Shown here piece after piece: positions 14,301 to 26,300 of a DNA stretch of 38,594 nt. The stretch spans positions 1 to 38,594 of the forward strand of contig JBBHKE010000792.1 in the NCBI GenBank assembly GCA_037447655.1, in the 5' to 3' direction. A program made the position numbers and the translations under genes. The notes beneath the pieces are model-generated. The model was not told the origin of the DNA and made no database searches. It worked only from the letters and a program-made list of their open reading frames with translations. Position 1 is the stretch's first letter; every line of letters starts with the position of its first letter. Source of the stretch: Zygnema cylindricum (Eukaryota; Streptophyta; Zygnematophyceae; Zygnematales; Zygnemataceae).

Positions 14301-17300
14301 TTTTTAGGGTCTTCAAGGATTTTTTGAGGGTTTTTTGAGGTCATGAGAGTGGCGGTTGAGTGTCTCGAGGTCGGTACGGTTACAGAGAAAGTTAGTAATC
14401 CTTTTTTCGATTCCGTGTGTGACTCTTTTAGGGTTTTTTTGCGGTCGTTTAGAGGGCTTTTTGAGGGCTTTTTGAGGGCTTTTTTTGAGGGTTTTTTTTT
14501 AAGGGTTTTTTATGATTTTTTTCAGGGTTTTTGGGGGTTTTTTGAGGGTTGTGAAGGGTTCTTCGAAGGATGTTAAGGGTTTTAGGGGTTTTATCTTTAT
14601 CATTTAGGGACAAGTGAAATTTGTACAGTTACCGAGGAAGGTAAAGATGAAGAAAGAAATGTTTTTAATGATGTTTTTCGTGAATTTAATGTTATAGCCT
14701 TAGTTCAATCGGGCTGTTTACATGCCATATGCAGTGTGAGGGTTTTAGGTTTTTGTAGGTTTTCTTACGGGTTTTTATGGTTTTCTTATGGGTTTTTATA
14801 GGTATTCTAATGAGTTTCTATGGTTTTCTTACGGGTTTTTATGGTTTTCTTATGGTTTTTTGCGGTTTTTGACTGTGATGGAAAATGATATCATCAAATC
14901 AGGAAACTGGTAAGGGAAAATCAGGCAATCGAGGCAACTAATAACTGCAAATCCTTATGTTTTACCTATCCTTATGTTTGTATCTTTTTCTTTTAACAGG
15001 TAATTCTTTCGGAATTGAAAGTGAATATTCTTCATGCGTCTCTTTTGAGGGCGGGAATAGAAGCTTCCATTCGAGGAAGACCGGGACGTACTGCTGTTGA
15101 GGTGAGTAAAAAATTGAAAAATTGTGATGTCTAGGTGGAAGGATAAATGATGATTTCTCAGTACACTGCTAATTGCTAGCCTTAAAGATTTATTAGTGTT
15201 CATGGGAAATTAGAATATGTAATTGTTATTTAGTGTAATGAGATGTGGCAGATTGTAGTTGACTTCCTTTAATGGTGTTGTTAACACAATTTTATGATTT
15301 TCGGCCGAAATAAGTCGCGACCCGAATTCGTGTTTATAACTCTAATGACAATGGGCAGTGTAGTGATTATTGTAGATATTTTCTTGACTAACAATTTAAT
15401 TTGGAAACAGAAGCAGTTCAAACCAAGTTTTGATATCAAATTTTGCTTGAGCTCAATGATGTATATTTGCTTATTTTTTTCCTTTTTTTCATGAGCTGTA
15501 GGAAGAACCTGTTTCTGTAATGCTCTCTGATAGAGGGACAGGTTCGGAGGAGAGTTGAGAGCAGGTCAAAGACTAAGGGAAATTGGTTTTTTGCGAGGAA
15601 TGTAAAAAGCTTGTTAAGGAGGGAGAGAGGGAGAGAGAATTAGGGAGAGGGGGAGAGAGAATGTTAGGATGCTACAACCAGCCTATGATGTACATTGTTA
15701 GTACAATTTGTCATTTTTACTGTATTACTGAAAATCATACATGCAAGACAATTTCAGAAATTTTTTGAAGCTGCCCGAAAGATGGTTACTGATATAACTG
15801 TGACAAAGGATGGGCAGGTTCTCCAAAAAGTATTTTCGACATTTGCTGAGCTTTGGGGGCAAATGAGAGAACAACAGCTTGAAAAGGAACGGGAGGACGC
15901 GGAAGTATACAAAGTAAAGACGAAAATTCACGAATTGGAAACAGAAAATGAGGAGGATGAGGCTTCTTATAAAACCATGTTTCCGAGCCATTTTCAAACT
16001 TATGCTGACCTCCATGAACCCGATATGATTTCTGCGGAGGATGATGATGTAAGAAATAGTTCTTGTTGTCTTTCCCATTTTTAATTTCCTCTTTGACTTT
16101 TACTGTAATTCACATATTTAATTTCCAAATGGTTAATATATACCACTATATGTTATGTTCTTAAATGCTTTTGCGACTGTTGTTATTTCAACCTCTAAAA
16201 GGCTATTCAAGTTAACTCACATTTTATGGTTAAATTGTACAGTAATTATGAGTAACCAAACATATAAACACTCACAAAACTACATAATAAACTCGTTAGT
16301 GTAACGAGTCATAATTCCCTGTTGGGATTACACTGATTTTTCTGAACACCTAACCATAACAACAATGGGTAAGCTGACGAAGAGGACAAAAAGAAGACAA
16401 AAAAGGAGGAAAATCATGCTCCAAGATACGAAAATCAATATGGAGGGAAACTGAGATGGAAACCGGGAGGCTCCACAAGTCGAAATACAAAAGCTAATAC
16501 GGAAATTGAGTTGGAAAGTGATGACCCAAAAACCTAAATAGGGAATCAGAGGATGGAAACTGATACTCCAAAGATCTAATTACAGAAGTTAACAAGGAAA
16601 CTCACATGGAAACTGTTAGATTTTTTCCAAGTTTGTCTCATCACAAATCCTTGTTTCAATCAGGCTCGTGCCAAAGCTGCGGCAGAGGAAGCTTCTCGGG
16701 AAGCTGCAGAGGAAGCCAATCCTCCTCCTCCCCAAGCCCACATATGGGGATTTCTTCAAGGGAGACTCCTCCAAGATGTCATCTCTCTCCATCGAGACGT
16801 GTTTTCTGCAAATGTGTGTGTTATAACCATGTTTTTGGGATACATTTTCTGCAAATATATGTTCTACAAACACCTTTTTTGAGATGTGTTTTCTATAATA
16901 CCTTCATTAAGATGTATTTTCCTGCAAATTTTTTGTTACAAACAACTTTTTTGGGTCGTAATTTTTGCTTTTTTGGGTACATCTGCAAATGCATGTGCTA
17001 AAGGCATGCAATAGAATTGGTGCAAAACCATTTCTATAGTCCATGTTAATTACGGGGGATGGTGTAGTTAAACGGTAGTCGAGAGCTCAGTCTTCCACAT
17101 TTTTTTTTTACAATAAAGAAGCTTATTGTTGAATAATTTGTTGATGGTGAAAACGTTTAAAGACGATAAAGATTTTGGATTATTTTCGCTTATAGAAACT
17201 GTGGTGGTGTTATTTTCCGCAGGAAGGAAACTTAATCAGGTTATCGGAAACAGATCGGATAACGGCTTTCGAGAAGGCATATGATGCTGGAAGTCTTTTG

Positions 17301-20300
17301 TTTAAGTGTGAGTATTTGTGAAGGAACCTCCTAAAATAAAAAAACTTCTTATTACCAGTAGCTTTTTTTTACTATATACGATTCAGTATCCGGAAATAGA
17401 TTCTGGTTCGATTGGAAGAAGAGTCAAACACATTTCTCTAGTTTGCAAACGAGTGAGAAAGATAATAAATGATAAACTTCTAGACATGTCCAAAATAAAA
17501 AGTCTCAATTTTTTTTTTCTTTAATTTCTATTTCTCACTACCAGCAATTGAGGTTTTACTTGAGGAAGGTTTTCGACTGACAAGAAAAACAAAGGCCTTT
17601 GATTTTTTTCATCCTTCCTTTCCTTTTTTTTTGGGTTTTTTTGCTTTTTTTTTTTTTTGTTTTTGCAGCATTGTCTATCTGTCCCCCTTCGACACTGGAT
17701 GATCAAACATCTTTGGGACATCTTATGAAATTTCTTTTGGAATGTCAAAAAGTCGGACGTCCTTCGTCCGTTTCAGGTGTTGACCAGACTGGAGCTCAAG
17801 AATTTGACCTATATAAGGTATGTATTGTCCTCTTTTTTTTTCATTTCGTATCTTTTTTTTTCGTTTGCCGATACTTTTTTTTTTTCCCTCTCTTAGGAAG
17901 CTCATTTTAGAGTCTTTTCTTTTTTCGGATTTTTTGAGATTTCCTGTTTTCATTTTTCTGAAACCAATAAAGGTAACTTATTCTGACTTATCTTGTCTCA
18001 TCCTAGCTTGTTTTATCGTATCCTCTCTTGTCTTAACTTATCTTATCTTGTCTATTGTTGTCCTCTCTTGTCTTATGTTTCCTAATGGCGTTGTAACTTA
18101 TCCTATCGTCTTATCTTATGCTCTTTTATCTTATTTTCTTGTCTTACCTTATCCTCTTGTTTTATACTATTACCCCTTGTCTTATTTTATCCTATCTTAT
18201 CTTATGTTATTCTATCTTGTCTGATATTATCCTATCTTCTCTCACCTTTTTCTATTTGTCTTAATTCTTATACATAATCTTATGTTTCCTTATCTTTTCT
18301 TCTCATCTCATGACTTATCTTATCTTAACTTGTTGTGTCTTGTATTATCTTCTGTTGTGCTTTACAGGAGGAGAATCCGGGCGAATTAGGGTTAATGTTG
18401 GAACCTTTGGCGGGAGTTTTAAAACGTTTGGGAGAGCTTTTGGAGGAGTGGCCGGAGCATCCGATTCTCCAACAAATGTTTGTTATCTCTCAGCGAATAG
18501 CTAGTCTTCCGGACGATTCTCCTGTTATGAAGGTACAGAACAGATTCTTAACATGAAAAAAGAAAAACGACTGCTGAATTGCATGAATTTCCGATACAAA
18601 TTTAATAGCATTTTTGTATGCACGATCTTTTTGTAGAAATGCAGCTGTGACTGAACAGAAAACGGAATGGTTTTTGGTCAACAGGCACTTGTAGGTTTGG
18701 AATTGTTGTTGAATAAGGCACAAGTTTGGGAGGAAACGGCCGCCCGACACGCTTCGATGTCAGGTAAACGCATGAAAATCTTCCATTTTTTTTCAGTTTT
18801 CTCCTCTTTTGTCATTTTTTGCTCTATCTTTCTTTTCTTTGTTCATTTCTTTTATTTTTTTTCCATTTGTTTCATTTTTTCCTTCAAGTTCGGGATAAAT
18901 TATTGGGAATGGCAAGAAACTTGCATTGTTGTCGAAATTCATGCGCAAAGGCTCCTTCCCCCTCTCCCTCTCTCCCCATGTTTGTAAACAAGGCAAAATG
19001 TTCAGAGAATAGTACTTGCTACACAGTCTGTTGCTATTAGAATTAATAACTCTAATTCAGTCGCGGTTTTTTAAACCTCAAACATTAAATTGTGTCAATA
19101 ACACTAATTGTTTACGTATTTTAAAATGAACCATGCCACCCACCCATAAATTGGTATAGTTAGTTATAATACCATTTCAATGCTAATGATCCACTAACTC
19201 TAATATCGATGACAAGGTATAGTGATTTTGCAAAATCTTCTAAATTTCAAATAGAGAAGTGAAAACTGAATCCATATGTCAAAGACAGTTTTCTTCAAAA
19301 CTTTTTCACAAAGAAGAAACTTAAAATGCTAGGGTAACTTAATTTTTTTTGAAGTTATTTCACTTTTCAGTAATTGTCGTGAGACATAAAAGTTACGTTG
19401 GATTTTGTCAAAGTCATGAGGGATTTTATAAAAGTTATGAGGGGAAGCTGTGAGGGATTCACTAAAAGTGAGGGATTTGTATAAGTTACGAGGGATTTTG
19501 TGAAAGTTATGAGGGATTTTGTATAGATCATGAAGGATTTTCTGAAAGTTATGAGGGCTTTTGTTCCATCATAAAACAAAAGTTCATTATAAAAGTTCAT
19601 AGTAAAAACTGAAAGTAAATAAAGTTAATGAAGTAAAAGTAAATAAAGCAACAAAAAGTTACGAGGGATTTTGTAAATGCTGGTGTGGGATGCAGAGGAA
19701 CTCCGGGCTGTTTCGTCTGTTGTGGTGAGGTGGCGAAAGCTGGAACTTGCCAGCTGGCCTTCCCTTCTTGAAAGAACTCGCAGGAAACATGAACAGGAAG
19801 CAGATAAGGTAAGGAGTGAGAGAAAAGGAGGAAATAAAAACCAAACCAATCGAAAGAGAGGTTGTGGATGAGGGAGAGGGACAGGGACAGGGAGAGAATG
19901 ACAGGGAGGGGGAGTGACAGGGAGGGGAGGGACAGGGAGGGTGAGGGACAGAGAGGAAGAAACTATGAAAAAAAAAACTGTATAAATTGAGAAGAAATAT
20001 GCTCCTTTACTTTTTTATTATGGTTATAATAGTTTGTCAGATAAAATAAATGAATATAAATTGTCAATATGGTCAGGAAGGAAACAAGGGAAGATAGGAA
20101 AATATTGAATAAATTGGTAATATAAATTGAGAAGATGTCTTATTGACCATAACTAGAATGAAATCGTTAATCAAAATAGACGTGATTTTAAAGAGATATA
20201 TGACGGCTTTCTTGCAAAGGTGTCAGATACAGTTACATGAAGTATGTGAAACTTTATCTTGACCGTTGAATTCAATCAGCTTAAGAAATAATTTTGTATT

Positions 20301-23300
20301 AACAAGTATGTCTTAAGAGTATGCGACCATGTATGGCTCATTTTAGTAACTGTACAATATCTGTTTTACATCGTTTCTCTGATTTTGCGGTACACTATTT
20401 GATGCCGTTCTTCTTCTTTTCTTGGCCCTTGAACATAAAATATTGTTAACAATACTGATTCTATTTTTCTTAACGAATTTGGTAAGTGGTCCAAAATCAT
20501 TCACGTCCCTCATACCTAAACTAGGATTAGTAACACCAATAAACCCCACGTTATATATTTCTTGACTCTAATAGCTATTCATGGTGTACTGTGTGTAATA
20601 CTACATACCATAGGGCATCCTAATATGTGAAGTGTGTTCTAAAAAGGAATTGCACAATATACTGTTTAAATTTTGGCACTATGCTGTTGACTTGTAGTAG
20701 AGATATCGAGGTTTGTACTATACGGTACGCTTCACTATAAATGACAAAGAAAATAAATAAGTTGTTAATGATTAATTTGCAAATATGTAAAATGCAAATA
20801 AATAACTTGCAAAGTAATGAGCTGCAAAATGAATAATTTGCAAATAAATTTTCGAAGAACATCCGGCTCGATTACCGTTAGTGATGTAAGACGGTTTTTT
20901 TCACGAATTTAAAAAACAAGTATACTTATAATAAATTATGGGAATGGTTTTTGTTGGGGTTTTTACAGTTTTGGTTTGTCTTATATGGTCTTATCCATCG
21001 ACAGTTTGGAAACGATCTTAGCACGGAAATGGAGGCGACTACAACAAGGTAAAACCTTTTTTTTTTTCTTTAACTTCTAAGGCTATATTTTAAAGATTTT
21101 ATTGGACTACAACAAGGGTAATGCATCGTGATTTATTAGTTTATTTATTTTTCTTTCTTTTCTTTTCTAATGCATTTTCCCTAGTTCACTACAACAAAGT
21201 AAAGGTAATCGTATCGTGCTTCGACCTTTTAAAACTTTTTTCAAATCTTTTGAGTATGACTGGGTAAAGCCAGTATAATATTCTTTTCACTTTTCGAAAA
21301 AAAAAAGTGTTTTTTTTCTTAGCCGTCCTCGTTCTCGCATCTTTTGTCACATAAAATAAAATCTTTGAAACTCTTGTCCTATAAAGGGTGAAAAGGAGTT
21401 GGCCCTGTTGGAGCTTTTTCCATTTTTTTAAGGGTTTTTTAGGATTTGATTGAGGTTTGTCCTTTACAGTCTTTTAAGAAAATCAATGTCCAGAATGAAA
21501 TAAAGGAAAAGATTGTCAACCTCTCAGTAGTGATAGTATAAGGAAAAGATTGTCAATTCTCAGTAGTGTGAGAGTAAGGAAAAGATTTAATATGCAAGTC
21601 CAATCACAAGGTCAACGGAGAGAGAAACATAAGCTTGTCATATCAAAAGACAATATCATACTGTCGAATTGTCCCTCCTCCATCTCCTTCTCTCTTTGTC
21701 TTTAAAAATATTGATTTGTTACACTATTTTGATCCTCTGTGTCAATAAAGACTCTTATTAGGGGGCGTACCTTGTTCTTAAAGTTCTCGTAAATGAAATT
21801 TGTAACTTTTAACGGTTACATAAATTACGTCCTCGTGGATCGCCTTAAAACATCATTTAGATGAAAAACTTCATCCGGGTCTGTAAATTCATACTTATGT
21901 TATATTTGTATTGTATGTGTATTTTTCTTTTCTATTCCTTCTTTTCTTTCCCTTCCTTTTTTTTTTTTTCCCCAGTCAACTTAGTATGTATTTGTTTTGA
22001 GTTTTTTTTTTGCAGTTTGGAGGAATTTATTCAAACTTCCTCTCAAGCAGATTTCAAACGGCGACTTCAAATGTTATCGGCATTTGCCGGACAGTTGCAA
22101 TACGAAATAATATTCCTCAACGAAAATAAACAAGGAAGGTAAGAAACCAAAAGAAAAATTGTATAACAGAAAATGGGGGAAAGAGGAGGACAGAAAAATG
22201 TGAGAGGAAAAAAAGAAAGTGTAAATGTTTTGTGATTTTTGTTCAAAAGTTAGAGAAATGTTTCGATGATGTTGAGATCGATCTGGATAATATGTATGCT
22301 TATAATGAAAGTCGATAATTAATAATTAAAACTGTGTAGTTATATGCATATGAAAGTAGTTACTTCTGTCACTAACGGTAAATCTGCAGTCAAACCGACT
22401 CCAAATGTCGTCCCTAGTAACAGTCAAGTTTTCCGATCTAATTCAGTATCTTGCAATTTGTCTCATGCGTGACATCTCTCTTTCTCTCTCTCTCCCTCTC
22501 TCTCTCTCCTCTTCCCCCCCCCCCCCCCCCTTCCCAATCTTGCTCAGAAGAATTCATAAATTTTTTGTTACTTATTATTTGTTTATTTTTTATTGCTTTT
22601 TCATGTTTTAATAACAATCGATGGGGAGGAGAGGGGATTATTCGAGCAGAAAAGAATCGAGGCAGCAACTTTCAAATGTTCTTCACAACATTCACAACTA
22701 TTATGCTCAATTTGTACCGGCGTAAGAAATTGCGATCCCTTTTTTTTATTTACAAAACTGGCAAAGTTATCTGATTGCGTTTTATAACAAAACTCACAGA
22801 TTATTATAATTATTACTACTTTTTACAGAAAATCTGTTTCTTTATTACAAAACTTGCAAATTTATCTATTTGCTGTTTGCTACAAAAATCGCAAGTGATT
22901 AATATTTTTTTTCTTTTAAAAGCATCTGCTTCTTTTTCATGTAACTCAGAAATCAGTTTGTTTCTTATTTAAAATACTTGCAAAAGTAGTATCTTTCCTT
23001 TTACAAAACTTGCGAATTGATTTATCTTCGCAGTAGGAATGTGGAATAATCAAGTGGAGAAATGGAGTCATTTAGGACCATGAAAGAAAATTTTGAGATC
23101 CCCGCGAGAAAAAGAGAGGGAAAGAGAGAGAAAGAGAGAGAAAGCGAGAGAAAGAGAGAGAAAGAGAGGAAAGAGAGGGAAAGAGAGAGAGGTGGAGAGA
23201 ACAACAGGATTTTTTGTACCAGGTGACTTTTTTGTTGCTCCCCAAAACTGTTGGCCTGTTTTATTTCAATATCAAGTTGTTGAATATTGTTGAATATTGT

Positions 23301-26300
23301 TATTTTTTTTTAGAGTTGAGGCGTCTCTTCAAGTAGCCTCGACACCTATCGAAACCGAGCTCAAAGATTTCATAAAACTTGCAAAATGGGAGGACCGAAA
23401 CTATTACTCGATGGCGGCTTCGGCAGAAAAAGCTCATCGCAAGCTTCACAACTTCACTCGAAAACTCTCGGTCTGTCCATTTTTCTCTTTCAGGGCTTTT
23501 TCATGGTTTTTTTATTGCATTTTAAGGCATTTTGAGCGCTTTATAAGGACTTCAGGAGGGATTCTAACAGGGATAATAATGATAAGATGATAATTTGGAC
23601 CACTTTTTTTTCGAGCTTTTTGGAGCCAAATGTTTAAGTGAAAAAAAAAAAGTCATGCTCTTGGAAAAGTGGTGTCCTCTTCTGGGCGATGAAGTCTTAC
23701 ATTGTGTCTAATCAAAACAACAAATTTTATCGATTTTTTCTCCCCTTTCTAATTGCCTTTGCATTTGCGTCCTGTAGTTATTGTTTGTCTCAAAAAGTCA
23801 TTTTTAAAAAATATGTCAGATTCACTGCAGGAATTTTGCATTTTTTTGGTATTTTATCATTTTGGTATTTTTTGCGTGTTTTGCCTAAAGTGTTAGGTTC
23901 CTTAGGACATTCAAAAACGCACTGGAATTGTACTAAAAATGTACCTGAAAAATGTACTTTTCTCAGGAAGTTCTTCGACGGCCCTTAATGGACGTTTTGA
24001 AGAAGGAGGCTCAGCAAATTGGATCTCCTTCTTTGACCAAAATTCGTCCCAAGATATTGTCCATAAGTGAGGAAGGAGAGGAAGAAGAACGAGCGAAGGA
24101 AGAAGGAAGGGAGAAGGAAGAAACTGCAAAAGATGGAAGTCGAAATCTTCCTGCGAGTGAAATTGCGACAGGTGGCAAGATTACGAAGACAAATAAGTCA
24201 AAACTGTTGAAAAAGTTGGAAAAGTCGAAAAAATCGGATAAGAATTTGCAGGACAATGATTCTGTTTTGGATGGAAACCAACCTTTTACATCTCAATTAT
24301 GGCCTTCTCTCGAATCATGGCTTGTTTCGTGGATCCAGTTGACTTCTTTCGATGGAGAATGGCCTCTACAACTCGGTGCATTTTTTTTTTTCTTTTTTGT
24401 TTTTCCCTCTCCCTCTCCCTCTCCCTCTCCCTCTCCCTCTCCTTTCCCTCTCCTTGCATTTACTTTTGTTGTAAGATTTATTCGTCTTTGAATGTATTTT
24501 TCGTAATAATTGGAAGTGCAAATGATGCAGTAGTGATTTTGTGTTTCCTAGTTGCAACAAAAAAAAAAAGGCAAAAAACAGTGGCTTAGGGTGTCATGAG
24601 TTAATTTGGAATTTGTAGTGTTTCTTACATTTACCATTATTTTTAATGTTTAGAACACATTCTTTGCAACAACAAAAAAACATACACAAACACAAAAAAA
24701 ATTCCGGCATCCTTTTCTTTCTTTTCTTTCTTTCTATTCTTTACATTCTTTTCATTCTTTTCTTTCATTTCTTTCTTTTCTTTCTTTTCTTTCGTTTCTT
24801 TTGTTTCTTTCGTTTCTTTCTTTCTTTGCTTTCTTTGCTTTCTTTTCTTTCTTTCCTTCCTCGTCGTTCTTTCCTTCCTTTCCTTTCTTTCCTTCCGTTC
24901 CTTTCTTTCCTTCCTTTTCCTTTTTTGCTTTCTTTCCTTTCTTCCCCTCCTTTTCCTTTATTTCCTTCCTTTCCTTCCTTTCCTTTCTTTTCTTTCTTTC
25001 CTTCTTTCCCTTTCTTTTTTTCTTGCCTGCCTTTTTTCTCTTTGCTTACTTTCCTTTCTTTTTCTCTTTCTTTCCATCCCTTTCTTTCATCTTTTCTTTC
25101 TTTTCTTTCAAACTTATCATTCCTTTCGTTCCGTTGAAGGGGACATCTCCTGTCATGGTCATGTGTAAGCCGTGGAGGAAATCCTGAAAGTCGGCATGGA
25201 ATCAATCCCAGATGTCGAAGAGAAGTGGAAGTCAGGATCGATCGAGCCATGGATTAAAGCTCCATTTGCGTCGATCTTCCTCGCGGGAGTCGGGCTCTCG
25301 TCCAAATCTGCGGTTCCACAGGGAACGGGAGAACGAGCGGGAGAAAAACCCTCTTTTCTTTTTCTTTTCTTTTCTTTCTTTTCTTTTAACCCACTTTCAT
25401 CTTCTCTTTGCCCTTCTTCCTTTTACGCTCTTCCATCTCACCTATCCCCCTTCACCCCCCTCCTCCCATCACATCACAATAAACATGTTCTCAGAAATAT
25501 TATTGTTTATATTACAGAAACTTTTATAAAAAATTTCGTGAAACTCTTGTAAAAGACTTTGTTGAAACTTTTACAGAACCTTCAGTAGAAATTTTTATAA
25601 ATTTCTTTTAGAAAGTCTTGTAAAACTTTCGTAAAAAAAATCATAGAAATTTATAAATTAAAAACTCTTGTAGAAGTTTTTTATAGGAGCTCCTGTGGTA
25701 ACTTCTGTTGAAACATTTATAGAGACTCTTGTAGAAACTTTAGATGTGATGGCCACCTTAAACGGTTTTTTTTTTTTTTTTTTCTCCTTTTTTGTAGCCG
25801 GAACGTTCGGGCAAAAGCTGGTTTCAACAACCTCCTTCTGAAGTGGAAACTATCCTTGCCACGTGGACCAGTCAGAAAGGAGGAGTTTTGGATTCTTTGC
25901 AAAAATCCTCTTCTTCTCCTCCTCCTCCTTTCTCTCCTCCTTCTTCTGTAAGACTGGAGATGGAAATGGAGGGATTGGCGGAGGGAGGAAGGGATGTATG
26001 GAAAAAGGGAGAGAGTTATTATTTTCAAAACATGGCGAGAATAAGAAGATTGTGGGAAGTGGCGCTAAGTTTCCATAAAGACCTTTCTCTCCAAGAGGTA
26101 AGATAATGTCTCCGTGGTTTAAAGGGGTAGAGGGATAAAATATACATTCATGGTTGAAAGAGGTAAAGGGATAAGATATCCATCCATGGTTGAAAGGTAA
26201 ATTTGATTAGTGTTAGTACTGATTTTACGTATATTAATTAGTGTATTGATCCTTATTTCGCAAATAATGTTGATTTTCTCGTTTTCTTTGTAAGAGATAG

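Noticed and set aside
13283-14344. Minus-strand Pro/Ser-rich and plus-strand Gly/Glu-rich frames in intron 15
   Set aside because: They are products of the simple G/A tract, with no conserved content.
18890-19040. Possible exon reading VRDKLLGMARNLHCC after TTCCTTCAAG
   Set aside because: Exons 22 and 23 join directly in frame with exact family spacing; adding this would break it.
24646-25250. Phe/Ser- and Lys/Glu-rich frames on both strands of intron 28
   Set aside because: Pyrimidine tract; low complexity only.
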